DNA from: Bog-473 sp963707835
Lineage (GTDB): Bacteria > Actinomycetota > Acidimicrobiia > Acidimicrobiales > RAAP-2
Reading direction: 5' to 3'
Assembly (NCBI GenBank): GCA_963707835.1
Contig: CAVPRI010000001.1
Coordinates: 1,532,837 to 1,596,836 of the forward strand
DNA length: 64,000 nucleotides
In this document: positions 24,032-33,875 of the stretch, one piece after another
How positions within the stretch are numbered: position 1 is the first letter of the stretch
How the letters are laid out: each line of letters starts with the position of its first letter
Program-made: the position numbers and the translations under genes
Notes under the pieces: generated by a model
Database searches by the model: none
Told to the model about the DNA's origin: nothing
The model's input: the letters and a program-made list of their open reading frames with translations, nothing else

Positions 24032-25113
24032 TGACCTGAGTCAGAGATCCGCGCGCAATAGCTAGCCAGAGTGTCCAGGATCTGGTCGGCACTCTTGTGC
24101 CAGGCGAACGGTGTGGGCTCCTCGTTCCACTGATCCACCCAGGTGGCGATCGATGCCTCGAGCTCTTTGGTCGAGCGATGGGTGCCCCGCTTCAGCCACT
24201 TGGTCGTCAACTCGGCGAACCAGCGCTCCACCAGGTTCATCCACGAGCTGTAGGTGGGCGTGAAGTGGAGGTGGAACCTCGGGTGCCGCATCAGCCAGCG
24301 GTGGATCTCAGGCGTCTTGTGCGTCGAGACGTTATCGACCACGAGATGCACGTCGAGATCCTCGGAGACGCTGCGGTTGATGAGGTTCAAGAAGTGACGA
24401 AACTCCTGGGCCCGGTGGCGCTCGGTCATATCGGCGATCACGTGCCCCGATGCGACGTCGAGGGCCGCATAGAGATTGGTGGTGCCTCCTCGCACGTAGT
24501 CGTGGGTGCGCCGTTCGGGCAGTCCCGGCCGAAGGGGGAGCACCGGCGAGGTTCGATCAAGGGCCTGGATCTGGGTCTTCTCATCAACACAGAGCACGAG
24601 TGCGGCGTCGGGCGGGTTGATGTAGAGACCGACGATGTCACGCACCTTGTCGACGAAGAGTGGGTCGGGGCTGAGCTTGAACGTATCGACGAGGTGGGGC
24701 TTGAGCCCGAAGGCCCGCCAGATCCGGCTGACGGCCGACTGACTCATCCCTGTCGCGGTGGCCATCGATCGCGTCGACCAGTGCGTGGCATCGACTGGTG
24801 TCTCCTCGAGGGTCTTGACGATGAGCATCTCGACGTCGTCGTCACCGATCGAACGCGGCGCCCCGGGGCGAGGCTCGTCGTGCAGCCCCTCGAGGCGCTG
24901 CGCCACGAAGCGAGCCCGCCACTTGTTCACGGTGGAGCGAGCAACACCGAGTCGGGTGGCCACCTCGGTGTTGTGTCCTCCTTCGGCGCAGGCCAGCACG
25001 ATACGGCAGCGAAACGCCAAGGCTTGAGAACTCTTCGGACGTCTTGCCCAGCGCTCGAGTTGTTCGCGCTCGTCGTTGCTGAGCACCAAAGGATCGAGAA
25101 CCGAACGTCGCAT
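24028..25113 (-). CDS. IS630-family transposase
   Basis: The 361-residue transposase has an N-terminal helix-turn-helix pair (NTEVATRLGVARSTVNKWRARF and a second in ATGMSQSAVSRIWRAFGL) and a DDE catalytic domain: CVDEKTQIQALDR, LVVDNVSTHKTPEIHRWL and SWMNLVERWFAELTTK. The frame is intact. Its stop codon is formed partly from target DNA: the TA duplication plus one flanking base. The length is normal for the family. Confidence 0.95.
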   Translation of the reverse strand: MRRSVLDPLVLSNDEREQLERWARRPKSSQALAFRCRIVLACAEGGHNTEVATRLGVARSTVNKWRARFVAQRLEGLHDEPRPGAPRSIGDDDVEMLIVKTLEETPVDATHWSTRSMATATGMSQSAVSRIWRAFGLKPHLVDTFKLSPDPLFVDKVRDIVGLYINPPDAALVLCVDEKTQIQALDRTSPVLPLRPGLPERRTHDYVRGGTTNLYAALDVASGHVIADMTERHRAQEFRHFLNLINRSVSEDLDVHLVVDNVSTHKTPEIHRWLMRHPRFHLHFTPTYSSWMNLVERWFAELTTKWLKRGTHRSTKELEASIATWVDQWNEEPTPFAWHKSADQILDTLASYCARISDSGH

Positions 25114-25202
25114 GCCTGCCTCCCATCGTTACTGATGACAGGCACAACGCGAGAGACGTGTAGGAAATTCCCCCGAGATTGCGAATTATCGACTCAGGTC
25201 AC
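24031..25202. mobile_element. IS630-family insertion sequence
   Basis: The element has 12-bp perfect terminal inverted repeats (GTGACCTGAGTC at 24031-24042 and its complement at 25191-25202) and a TA target duplication (24029-24030 and 25203-25204), as expected for the IS630/Tc1 group. It carries a single full-length transposase gene, so it may be active. It has inserted into the TA of the cysM stop codon. Confidence 0.93.
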
Positions 25203-25235
25203 TAGGGCGGTGCGGCTTCGAAGCTGGTGTGGCCT

Positions 25236-25778
25236 TCAGGGCTCTTCGGCCAACCCGGCGAGCGCGACCACGGTGTTCCAGTTCCGGGTGGTGCTCGGCA
25301 CCTTCAGCCGCCGCTCGAGGAAGGCCCCCGAGAACTTGGTCCCTGCGTAACCGTCCGGGGTCGACACGAAGACCTCGGTGCCGTCGACGACCAGCTCGTC
25401 CCGCCCACTCGGAGGCAGCTCGAGCGACGCCAACACCTCGGGGGCCGGGGCACTGGCCAGAAAGGTGACGTGGTGGCGGGCGGGGTTCTCCCCGCGCGCC
25501 GCGAAGGGGCTCGACGCCGCGATGCTTGCGAACTGGGCCGCGGTCCGCAGGATCACCGTGGGCGAGGTGCCCAAGTCCCGGGCCAGCTGCGCCTCGAGCG
25601 AGGCAGCCACGGCCGCCGGCCGGCGGGCCGGGACGGTGAACACGACGTTGCCGGTTTGGATGTAGGTCCGGATGTCCCGGCAGCCGGCTTCCTCGAACGA
25701 GGTCCGCAGGTCGTCCATGGCGAGGCGCCCGTACCCGGCGACGTTCACGCTGCGAAGCAGTGCGACATAGCGTGGCAC
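25236..25778 (-). CDS. DUF1697 family protein
   Basis: The 180-residue protein begins MPRYVALLRSVNVAGYGRLA and continues TYIQTGNVVF, the hallmark opening of DUF1697 proteins, whose function is unknown. The length is typical. It is divergent from rph and separated from it by a 126-bp region. Confidence 0.9.
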   Translation of the reverse strand: MPRYVALLRSVNVAGYGRLAMDDLRTSFEEAGCRDIRTYIQTGNVVFTVPARRPAAVAASLEAQLARDLGTSPTVILRTAAQFASIAASSPFAARGENPARHHVTFLASAPAPEVLASLELPPSGRDELVVDGTEVFVSTPDGYAGTKFSGAFLERRLKVPSTTRNWNTVVALAGLAEEP

Positions 25779-25806
25779 GGGATCAAGGTACCCGGTGCGG
25801 CTCCCG

Positions 25807-25887
25807 ACCGGCCCCGGTGGGGCCGGTCCGCCGTTCGCCGTGGCCTACGGTGTCCACTCGAGGTCTGCAACGGGCCGAGGTCTGCAA
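25807..25887. other. Leader region upstream of rph with hairpin and short direct repeat
   Basis: A perfect hairpin (arms 25807-25815 and 25819-25827, loop GGT) is followed by two copies of cgaggtctgcaa (from 25859 and 25877) immediately before the GGAGGAGG ribosome site of rph. No T-run follows the hairpin. It might be the terminator of the opposite transcript or a leader structure. Confidence 0.4.
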
Positions 25888-25904
25888 AGGGAGGAGGAAC
25901 CGAC

Positions 25905-26657
25905 GTGAGTGGGGATGTGGCGACGGCGCGCCAGGACGGGCGAAACGTGGACCAGCTTCGGCCGGTCAGCTTCGAGCGTGACTACACGGTGATGGCACCC
26001 GGGTCGGTCCTGGTGACCTTCGGGCGGACCAAGGTGCTGTGCACGGCGTCGGTCGAGGAGCGGGTTCCGCCATGGATGCGCGGGACGGGACGGGGCTGGG
26101 TCACGGCCGAATACTCGATGCTGCCCGGGTCCACGCCCGAGCGGGCATCGCGCGAGGCCGCCAAGGGCAAGCAGTCGGGCCGTACCCAGGAGATCCAGCG
26201 TCTGATCGCCCGCTCCCTGCGCGCCGTGTGCGACCTGGTCGCCCTCGGAGAGGTGCAGATCACGGTCGACTGCGATGCCTTGCAGGCCGACGGGGGGACG
26301 CGGACAGCATCCATCTGCGGGGCCTACGTGGCGCTGCACGACGCCTGCACCCGCCTGGTGCAGGCGGGGACGATCACGCGGCATCCCCTGACCGACTCGG
26401 TGGCCGCCGTCTCGGTGGGGATCGTCGACGGGGTGCCCATGCTCGACCTGCCCTACCCTGAGGACTCGCGTGCCGAAGTGGACATGAACGTGGTCATGAC
26501 CGGCTCGGGACGGTTCGTCGAGGTGCAGGGGACGGCCGAAGGGCTGGCCTTCACGCGTGGCGAGCTCGACACGCTGCTCGGCCTGGCCGAGTCGGGGATC
26601 CAGGACCTGTCCGCCCGGCAGGTGGCCGTGCTGGCCGAACCCCCGACCCGGCGGTGA
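25905..26657 (+). CDS. rph: Ribonuclease PH
   Basis: The 250-residue phosphorolytic 3'-exonuclease trims tRNA 3' ends. Typical motifs are GSVLVTFGRTKVLCTASVE, PPWMRGTGRGWVTAEYSMLP, GRTQEIQRLIARSLRA, DCDALQADGGTRTASI and LDLPYPEDSRAEVDMNVV. GTG 25905 is preceded by GGAGGAGG. It overlaps the following rdgB gene by GTGA, the usual rph-rdgB pairing. Confidence 0.96.
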   Translation: MSGDVATARQDGRNVDQLRPVSFERDYTVMAPGSVLVTFGRTKVLCTASVEERVPPWMRGTGRGWVTAEYSMLPGSTPERASREAAKGKQSGRTQEIQRLIARSLRAVCDLVALGEVQITVDCDALQADGGTRTASICGAYVALHDACTRLVQAGTITRHPLTDSVAAVSVGIVDGVPMLDLPYPEDSRAEVDMNVVMTGSGRFVEVQGTAEGLAFTRGELDTLLGLAESGIQDLSARQVAVLAEPPTRR

Positions 26658-27283
26658 CCGCCGAGGCGCCTCGGCGCCTGGTGGTGGCCTCGGCCAACCC
26701 GCACAAGGTGAAGGAGATCGCTGCGGTCCTCGGCGCCCACGTGGCGGTGGAGCTGGTCCCACGCCCGGCCCACGTGCCCGAGGTGGTGGAGGACGCGGAG
26801 ACCCTCCTGGGCAATGCGCGCCTCAAGGCGCGCGCCCTCGCGGCGGCCACCGATGAGCCCGCCGTGGCCGACGACACCGGCCTCGAGGTCGACGCTCTCG
26901 GGGGCGACCCGGGCGTCTACTCGGCCCGCTACGCCGGCGAGGGCGCGACCTACGCCGACAACGTGGAGAAGCTGCTGCGCGAGCTGGCCGCGCTCGAGGA
27001 CCGGGGCGGTCCGCGCCGCGCCCGCTTCAAGACCGTGGCCCTGGTGGCCTTCCCCGACGGGGCAGAGGTGTGGGCCGAGGGCGTGGTCGAAGGGAGCATC
27101 GCCACCGAGCCCCGGGGTGCGTTGGGGTTCGGGTACGACCCTGTCTTCGTCCCCGACCACAGCGAGGGTGGCGACGGGAGGACGTTCGCCGAGATGGAGG
27201 CGGACGAGAAGGACGCAATCTCACATCGCGGCCGTGCGTTTCGCGCTTTGGCCGGGCTCCTGGCGCCGGACGCCCCGGGCTGA
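26654..27283 (+). CDS. rdgB: XTP/dITP pyrophosphatase (RdgB/Ham1)
   Basis: The 209-residue protein cleaves non-canonical purine nucleoside triphosphates. Motifs: VVASANPHKVKEI, ADDTGLEVDALGG, GVYSARYAGEGAT, GALGFGYDPVFVPD and SHRGRAFRAL. It is translationally coupled to rph. Confidence 0.96.
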   Translation: MTAEAPRRLVVASANPHKVKEIAAVLGAHVAVELVPRPAHVPEVVEDAETLLGNARLKARALAAATDEPAVADDTGLEVDALGGDPGVYSARYAGEGATYADNVEKLLRELAALEDRGGPRRARFKTVALVAFPDGAEVWAEGVVEGSIATEPRGALGFGYDPVFVPDHSEGGDGRTFAEMEADEKDAISHRGRAFRALAGLLAPDAPG

Positions 27284-27336
27284 CGCCGGACCGAGGATCG
27301 CGCGCACACCGTGGCCCAGCCGGGAGCCGCAGGCCG

Positions 27337-28550
27337 GTGAAGATCGGTTTCGTCACGCCGCGCTCGGCGCCGACGTGCGCGGCGGGGCCGAGACCGGGGC
27401 GCGCATGCTGGCCGAGCATCTGGTGGCGGACCGCGGCTGGCGTGTCGAGGTCTTCACCACGTGCGCGCTCGACGCCATCACGTGGCGAGACGAGCTCCCG
27501 GAAGGAAGCTTCGACGAGCGGGGCGTGCAGGTGCACCGGATCCGCTCCCAGGCTGGCCGCGACCCGAGGTTCCACCCGCTGTGGGCGGCCTTGCGCGACG
27601 ACCCGGCGCGGGCGAGCCTCGAGGACGCCAGCCGCTGGGTCGACCTGCAGGGGCCCCGTTCGCCGGCGTTGCTCGATGCCGTGGCCTCCAGTGACGCCGA
27701 CGTCCTCGCCTTCTACCCCTACCTGTACTACCCGACCGTGCGTGGAGTTCCCCTGGTTCGCGAGCGGGCCGTCCTGCATCCGGCAGCTCACGAGGAGCCC
27801 GCCCTCCACCTGCGCCTCTTCGACGAGGTGTTCGCCACCTGCCGGGGCCTGGCGTTCCACAGCCGGAGCGAGCGAGCACTGGTGCAGCGGCGGTTCCCGG
27901 TGGCCGCCACGCCGCAGGTGGTCGTGGGCCTGGGGGTCGAGGAGCCGGCACCGTCGCCAGAGTGGACGGCCGACGACGATGCCGCGGTGCGCACCGCGTT
28001 CGGTCTCGACGAGGTGCCCTACCTGGTCTGCATCGGTCGGGTCGACGACCAGAAGGGGACCGGCATGCTCTGGCGGTACTTCGGTGCCTACAAGGACCGC
28101 CACCCCGGCCCACTGCGCCTGGTCCTGGTGGGGCAGGTCGTCGACGCGCCCGAGCTGGCCGACGACGTCGTGGTCACGGGAATGGTCGACGACCGGGCCA
28201 AGTGGGCCTTGCTGCGCGGCGCCCGGGCCCTGGTGGCGCCATCGCCCCACGAGTCCTTCTCGCTGACCGTGGTCGAGGCGCTCACCGCAGGGGTGCCGGT
28301 GGTCGTCAACCAGTCGTGTGCTCCGACGCTCGAGCACTGCGAGGACTCGGGTGGGGGCTTGTGGTTCGGCGACTTCGCGGCGTTCGAGGCCGTCGTGGAG
28401 CGCATGACCTCCGACGACTCGCTACGGGCCGCCATGGCCGGCAACGGCCGGCGCTACGTCGAGGCCAACTACGCCTGGCCGGCCGTGCTGGATCGTTACT
28501 GCGCCTTCTTGGAGCGACTGTTCCCATCGTCCCGGTCGTCTTCTCCGTGA
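27337..28550 (+). CDS. GT4-type glycosyltransferase, frameshifted near N-terminus
   Basis: The product is a GT-B fold transferase of ~400 residues. It starts VKIGFVTPR, then continues in a second frame as GADVRGGAETGARMLAEHL; a missing base at ~27367 (TCG for an expected TACG-like codon) explains the break, as the paralogue at 35995 reads VTPRYGLEVMGGAETAARN. C-terminal donor-site motifs: CIGRVDDQKGTGML and SPHESFSLTVVEALTAGVP (the E-x7-E motif). Both paralogues share FYPYLYYPT and a conserved HPAAHEEPAL segment. It probably acts on surface glycans; sugar and acceptor are unknown. Confidence 0.85.
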
Positions 28551-28976
28551 GCTGGACGTTCGCGAACACGCAGGTCGCGCTGGGTTCACAGGAGGGTGCG
28601 CGGAGCAGATACTGGTCATGAGGGCGGTTCACTGTCGTCAGCCGCTCGGACTGGAAGGAGCTGCCGATGCCATCGACACGCTCGACCGAGGAGGTCGATC
28701 CACCGGGTTGAGGTGTGCGCCGCCGGCTTCTGCATCGGCGGCGCACGAGTGGAGCCTCGGGGAGCGAAGCCCGGCGCATTGAACGAGGCCGCGCCCGTCC
28801 CGGTGCGCGCGCCGGCCGGCCGACGAGGCGGCCCCCGCACCTGCTGCGCCGCAGGCTGGATCCCGAGGTTCCCCAAATCAGGAATCAGTGCCGAGGAAGG
28901 GTCGACCACCCGGTCGGCCCTTCCCGCTGTCCGGGCCTCGCTCTCTTCCTGATGACGTGCCTGCGGGGACGTGCCA
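28551..28976. other. Structured intergenic region without recognised gene
   Basis: The 426 bp hold two strong hairpins: a perfect 11-bp stem with 10-nt loop (arms 28715-28725 and 28736-28746) and a 13-bp stem with one mismatch (arms 28895-28907 and 28912-28924). The second could be a terminator for the upstream gene or part of a small RNA. No supported reading frame is seen. Confidence 0.45.
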
Positions 28977-29635
28977 ATGTGGGAGATGGCCGGGCAGCGA
29001 CTCCCGATGTTCCCCGTCTCGGGTGTGCTCTTCCCCTTCGGCTCCATGCGCCTCCACGTCTTCGAGCCGCGCTACCGGGCCATGACGCGAGACTGCCTGG
29101 CTGCGGACCGACGGTTCGGCGTGGTGCTCATCGAACGAGGCTCCGAGGTGGGCGGAGGGGACCAGCGTTCCCTCGTGGGCACGCGTGCCGAGATCACCAG
29201 GGCGGCTGAGCTGGCGGACGGCCGCTGGATGCTCGAGGTGAGGGGCGAGTCGGTCATCAAGGTCGATCAATGGCTTCCCGAGGACCCGTACCCCGTGGCG
29301 AGAGTGAGCCAGGCCGATGGGGAGCAGGGGCCAGCGGGGGCCCCCGGTTCGGCTGCGCTGTCGGAGCTGCTGGACACGACAACGGCGCGGGTGCGGCGGG
29401 TGCGGGCCCTGCTCGCCGAGAGCGGCGGCGCGCCCCCCTGCCGCCCGACACGGCTCTCGACGGTGCGGGAGAACCCGAGGTTGCCATGTGGGCGCTCTGC
29501 GGGGCAGCGCCCCTCAGCGCCTACGACGCCCAGAGGGTCCTGACCCGAGACGGTGTCCGTGATCGGCTCGAGCTGCTGGCCCTGCTGATGGAGGAGGTCG
29601 AGCTCGACCTCCTCCGGCTGCTGGAGTCCGACTGA
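28977..29635 (+). CDS. Lon N-terminal-domain (LON substrate-binding) protein, frameshifted
   Basis: The ~219-residue stand-alone LON domain protein opens LPMFPVSGVLFPFGSMRLHVFEPRYRAM, the signature of this family; the Lon ATPase and protease domains are absent. A frameshift sits in the CCCCCC run near 29437: the first frame ends in unrelated sequence while PLPPDTALDG onward, including GEPEVAMWALC, continues in another. ATG 28977 has a GGGGA upstream. Such proteins have no settled function in actinobacteria. Confidence 0.85.
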
Positions 29636-29660
29636 GCCTCGACGTGAGCGTCAGGGGGAT

Positions 29661-30745
29661 TCAGTCGTCGCGTCTTGCCGGCACCCGCGTGAGCACCTCG
29701 GCCGTGACAGATTCGATGAGGGCCACCGTCTCGTCTCGGGACCGCTGGTCGCCGAAGCGGGCGGCCAGACTGACGATCTCCATGCCTGTCGGGGGGTCCG
29801 AGAGCAGTGCGGGGTCCGTGTCACCGACGATGCACACCACGAGCGTCCGGTCCAGCCCAGGGCCGTTCGGGATGGCGGCCCGGGCCAGTGCCAGCACACC
29901 GCCGGGGACCTTTCCCTTGAGAGACGGCGTGTCGAGGTGTCCCTCGCCGGTGGCGACCAGGTCGGCTCCAGCCATCCGGTCGGCCAGGCCGGTGAGAGCT
30001 GCCACCAGCTCGAAGCCGTGCGCGATCCGACCTCCGAGGGCGACCAGCCCGCCGGCCAGGCCCCCCGTGGCGCCGGTTCCGGGGACCTCCGTGAGGTCGA
30101 TCCCGGTCAGATCCCGGTAGCGCGTCACCAGCTCCTCGAGCCGCGCGTCAAGAGCTCGACCTGGGGTGCGGTGGCGCCCTTCTGGGGGCCGAATGCCCTC
30201 GCCGCGTCGAGGAACGGGAGGGCGGGCACGTCGCAGGCGACGATCAGCTCGACGCCACCGAGCGCGTCGGGTGAGCCCACGGCCTCGAACGCACCGAGCC
30301 CCCCGTCGGTGGTGGCCGATCCACCGCAACCCACGATGATGCGCCCGGCGCCCGCGTCGCGGGCGGCCAGCAGGAGCTGGCCGACGCCGGTCGTGCTCGC
30401 TCGGACGGGGTCGTCGTCGACGGGGTGCGCCAGCAGTGCGCGCCCGGCGGCACGCGCCATCTCGATCACCGCCGTGGGGCCCTCGGCCCGGTCGAGCACC
30501 CCGAGTTGCTCGAACAGGGCCCATTCGACGCCCACCGGCTCGCCCAGAGGCCCCTCCACCGTGGTGACACGCCGCTCGCCTCCGAGCGGAGCCAGGGCGT
30601 CGAGCAGCCCCTCGCCGCCGTCAGACATGGGCACCTCGTCGGCGCTCCACCCGGCCCGGCGGGCCCCGCGGCCCATGGCCGCTGCAGCCTCGAGGGCCGG
30701 TGCCGTCCCCCGGAATTTGTCCGGCGCAGCGACGAGGTGGGGCAC
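29661..30745 (-). CDS. Glycerate kinase (GlxK/GckA-type), frameshifted
   Basis: The ~361-residue enzyme begins LVAAPDKFRGTAPALEAAAAM and has the family motifs MSDGGEGLLDAL, GCGGSATTDGGLGAFEAVG, VACDVPALPFLDAARAFGPQKGA, GTGATGGLAGGL and DLVATGEGHLDTPSLKGKVPGGV. It phosphorylates glycerate. One missing base near 30151 breaks QVELLDARLEELV, and the rest is in the next frame. A single lesion in an otherwise well-conserved enzyme suggests a sequencing error. Confidence 0.9.
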
Positions 30746-30786
30746 GCGACCCGAAGTTATCCGGACACGGGTCCAGGGGTCGGATG

Positions 30787-30870
30787 TGCGGGCGAGAGGA
30801 CTCGAACCTCCACCCCCTCTCGGGGACCGGGACCTAAACCCGGCGCGTCTACCAGTTCCGCCACGCCCGC
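30787..30870 (-). tRNA. tRNA-Leu (anticodon TAG)
   Basis: The acceptor stem GCGGGCG pairs with CGCCCGC, with an A discriminator at 30787. The anticodon loop TTTAGGT, between CCGGG and CCCGG, gives TAG. A long variable arm and the T-arm GGTTCGAGTCC fit a class II leucine tRNA. CCA is not encoded. Confidence 0.95.
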
Positions 30871-30952
30871 AGCGGGTCCCGCGGAGCGGGTGACCAGGGA
30901 GTGTAGGGCCGTGTGCCGCCCCGCGCCCTCGGCGGCAACTAGCCTCATGCCC

Positions 30953-31570
30953 ATGGCGAACGCATCCGTCCCACCCACCATCACGGCCAAGGGGGCCGAC
31001 CTCGACCCCTCGGGTCAGATCTTCCAGCAGTTGCTCAAAGAGCGCATCGTCTTCATCGGATCAGCGATCGACCAGGTCACGGCCAACGCCGTCTGCGCCC
31101 AGCTGATCCTGCTCGAGGCGGAGGACGCCGAGAAGGACATCTCGCTCTATATCAACTCCCCGGGTGGATCGGTCACCGACGGCCTGGCCATTTACGACAC
31201 CATGCAGTACGTCCGTCCCGACGTCTCGACCATCTGTGTGGGGCTGGCCGCCAGCATGGGCCAGTTCCTGTTGTGCGCGGGGGCTCCCGGCAAGCGCTAC
31301 GCACTGCCGCACTCGCGCATCTTGATGCACCAGCCCTCCGGGGCCATGCAGGGGCAGGCGGCCGACATCGCCATCCAGGCCGAGCAGATCATCTATCTCA
31401 AGCGCATGATGGCTGAGCGGATCGCCTTCCACACCGGGCAACCCATCGAGCGCATCGAGACGGACTCCGACCGTGACCGCTGGTTCACGGCCGAGGAGGC
31501 GTGCGAGTACGGCTTCATCGACAAGGTGATCGACCGTTCGGCTGCGACGGCGACAGCGGGGAACTCGTAG
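30953..31570 (+). CDS. clpP: ATP-dependent Clp protease proteolytic subunit
   Basis: The 205-residue serine peptidase has the full triad: Ser in GLAASMGQFLL, His in YALPHSRILMHQPSG and Asp in ETDSDRDRWFTAEEA. YINSPGGSVTDGLAIYDTMQ is the oxyanion-side segment. The start is ATG 30953 or 30947. No second clpP or clpX is adjacent; instead the polysaccharide exporter gene starts 2 bp after the stop. Confidence 0.97.
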   Translation: MANASVPPTITAKGADLDPSGQIFQQLLKERIVFIGSAIDQVTANAVCAQLILLEAEDAEKDISLYINSPGGSVTDGLAIYDTMQYVRPDVSTICVGLAASMGQFLLCAGAPGKRYALPHSRILMHQPSGAMQGQAADIAIQAEQIIYLKRMMAERIAFHTGQPIERIETDSDRDRWFTAEEACEYGFIDKVIDRSAATATAGNS

Positions 31571-31572
31571 AC

Positions 31573-32580
31573 GTGGCATTGGACGTCCCGGCTTCGTCCT
31601 CGGACGCTGACCAGCGGGCCGGGGAGGACGTCGAGAGCAGGGTGGCCGACCGCTCGCCAATGGCGGCGGAAGCGGCCGGAGTGAGCCAGGCACGCCGTGG
31701 ATCGGTCACGCGCGTGGTTACCCCCACCATCAGCGTGCGGAAGCGCCTGCACGAGATCTGGCTCTCCCGCGAGCTGCTCATCTACCTGGTCCGCACCGAG
31801 ATCAAGGTCAAGTACAAGAACTCGGCTCTGGGCCTCGTGTGGTCGTTGATCGCGCCGGCCATGACGCTGGCCATCTACTTCTTCGTCTTCAACATCGTGC
31901 TGAGTCAGAAGATGCCGAACTTCGTCATCTACCTCTTCGCCGGACTCCTGCTGTGGAACCTCTTCCAGCTCGGCGTGCTGACCGGCACGGGCGTCGTGGT
32001 GAACAACGCCGGCATCGTCAAGAAGGTCTCGTTTCCCCGCGAGATCCTCGCCCTGGCCGCCGTGGGATCGGCCTGCGTCTTCTTCGTCTTCCAGTGCGTG
32101 ATCATGGTGATCTTCATGGTCGTGCTGAAGAACCCGCCGGACGTGGCCTACCTGCCGCTCCTCGCCCTCGCGCTGCTCGCCGGTGTGATCCTGGCCTCGG
32201 GCCTGGGCATCCTGTTGTCGTCGGTCAACGTCTACCTGCGCGACACGCAGCACCTGATCGAGGTGGTCCTGACGGCCTGGTTCTGGGCCTGCCCGATCGT
32301 GTACCCCTACTGGACCATCGAGTCCAAGCTGGGGCCGCACGGGCTCACCTGGGTCTATTTCCTCAACCCCGTGACACCGCTCGTTCTGGTCTTCCAGCGC
32401 TGCCTCTATGCGCACCCCTCCTACACCCTCGACGGGGTCACCCACCAGGTCCTCCCCACACAGGGCTACCTCTGGTACACGGCCCTGGTCCTCGGTGTCC
32501 TGGTGCTCTCGATGATCCTCTTCCTCGTGGCCCTCTCCGTGTTCGGCCGCCTCGAGGGCAACTTCGCCGAGGAGCTGTGA
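31573..32580 (+). CDS. ABC-2 type polysaccharide exporter permease (Wzm/TagG-like)
   Basis: The 335-residue protein has a cytoplasmic N-terminal region of ~75 residues followed by six helices in the ABC-2 pattern. RTEIKVKYKNSALGLVWSLIAP is the family signature, as are VVVNNAGIVKKVSFPRE and LSSVNVYLRDTQHLIEV. It forms the membrane channel for export of a lipid-linked glycan with the downstream ATPase. Glycosyltransferase genes follow. Confidence 0.92.
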   Translation: MALDVPASSSDADQRAGEDVESRVADRSPMAAEAAGVSQARRGSVTRVVTPTISVRKRLHEIWLSRELLIYLVRTEIKVKYKNSALGLVWSLIAPAMTLAIYFFVFNIVLSQKMPNFVIYLFAGLLLWNLFQLGVLTGTGVVVNNAGIVKKVSFPREILALAAVGSACVFFVFQCVIMVIFMVVLKNPPDVAYLPLLALALLAGVILASGLGILLSSVNVYLRDTQHLIEVVLTAWFWACPIVYPYWTIESKLGPHGLTWVYFLNPVTPLVLVFQRCLYAHPSYTLDGVTHQVLPTQGYLWYTALVLGVLVLSMILFLVALSVFGRLEGNFAEEL

Positions 32581-32584
32581 CCCG

Positions 32585-33862
32585 ATGAGCGACTTCGCCG
32601 TCGACGTCCGCAACGTCTCCAAGCGCTTTCGCCTGGCCCACGGCCAGTACAACTCCTTGAAGGAACGGATCATCCACGGAGGCCGGCGCAAGGCGACCGA
32701 GGATTTCTGGGCGCTGAGCGACGTGTCCCTCACCGTGAGGCAGGGAGAGACGGTGGGGATCCTCGGTCGCAACGGTTCGGGCAAGTCGACGTTGCTCAAG
32801 TGCATCTGCGGCGTGCTCCAGCCGACGTCGGGCGAGGTGGCCGTGCGCGGCAAGCTGGCCGGGCTGCTCGAGCTGGGGGCCGGGTTCCAACAGGACCTGA
32901 CCGGACGGGAGAACATCTACCTGAACGGCTCGCTCCTCGGGATGTCCAAGCGCGAGGTGGACCGGGTCTTCGACGCCATCGTCGACTTCTCCGAGCTCGA
33001 GGAATTCATCGACGGCCCGGTGAAGTTCTACTCGTCGGGCATGTACGTGCGACTGGGATTCGCCGTGGCCGTGAACGTCGACCCCGACGTCCTCGTGGTC
33101 GACGAGGTCCTCGCGGTCGGAGACGAGAGGTTCCAGCGCAAGTGCATCGACCGGGTCAACCAGTTCCAGCGTGAGGGCCGGACCATCCTGTTGGTCACGC
33201 ACTCGCCCGACACGGTGCGCTCCATCTGCGACCGTGGCATCGTGCTCAGCCACGGGAACCTGGTCGCGGAGGGCGAACCGGGGGAGGCGACCCGGATCTT
33301 CCGCGAGCGGCTCATGTCCGAGGGGGCCGGCATGGCGATCGTCGACCCCGAGCTGGTCGCCGTACCCGTGACGCCCGGGGACGCCGCAGGAACCCTGCCC
33401 GACGAGGAACGGCCGGTACGGTTCCGCTCCGTGCAGCGCGTGTACTCGGGTGACAACACCGTGCCGTACATGCGCACCGGGGACGACCTCACCATCCGGG
33501 TGGAGTTCGAGGCGCTCTACCCGGTCGAGGACGTCGTCTTCTCACTCGAGGTCCGCGATGACATGGGCAACGCCGTGATGCGGACCGACACCTCGATCAT
33601 CGGAATGGTGATCAACGCGCCCCGCGGCACGAGCGTGATGCACTTCGGCCTGGTCGGGGTGCCCCTGCTCGACGGCTCGTTCTCCTTCGCCCTGGGCATC
33701 CAGAGCCGGAGCGGCATCCTCTACGACTGGCAGGAGAACGCAGGGACGTTCGAGATGATGAACCCGGGCAAGGTCACCGGGATGCTCCGCATGGAGGTCC
33801 ATGCCGCACTGATCTCCTCGGAGAACCTCGTTGACCCGGCAGCCGTGGGCCAGCCGCTGTGA
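32585..33862 (+). CDS. Polysaccharide ABC exporter ATPase (Wzt/TagH-like) with C-terminal Wzt domain
   Basis: The 425-residue protein: residues 1-245 form an ATPase with Walker A GRNGSGKSTLL, signature FYSSGMYVRLGFAVA, Walker B VLVVDEVLAVGD and switch His LLVTHSPDTV. Residues ~275-410 form a beta-rich Wzt C-terminal domain (PVRFRSVQRVYSG to WQENAGTFEM) that in O-antigen systems recognises the modified glycan end. So the exported polymer is probably capped or modified, possibly by the neighbouring methyltransferase-like proteins. Confidence 0.93.
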   Translation: MSDFAVDVRNVSKRFRLAHGQYNSLKERIIHGGRRKATEDFWALSDVSLTVRQGETVGILGRNGSGKSTLLKCICGVLQPTSGEVAVRGKLAGLLELGAGFQQDLTGRENIYLNGSLLGMSKREVDRVFDAIVDFSELEEFIDGPVKFYSSGMYVRLGFAVAVNVDPDVLVVDEVLAVGDERFQRKCIDRVNQFQREGRTILLVTHSPDTVRSICDRGIVLSHGNLVAEGEPGEATRIFRERLMSEGAGMAIVDPELVAVPVTPGDAAGTLPDEERPVRFRSVQRVYSGDNTVPYMRTGDDLTIRVEFEALYPVEDVVFSLEVRDDMGNAVMRTDTSIIGMVINAPRGTSVMHFGLVGVPLLDGSFSFALGIQSRSGILYDWQENAGTFEMMNPGKVTGMLRMEVHAALISSENLVDPAAVGQPL

Positions 33863-33875
33863 TCGGGAGCCGACC

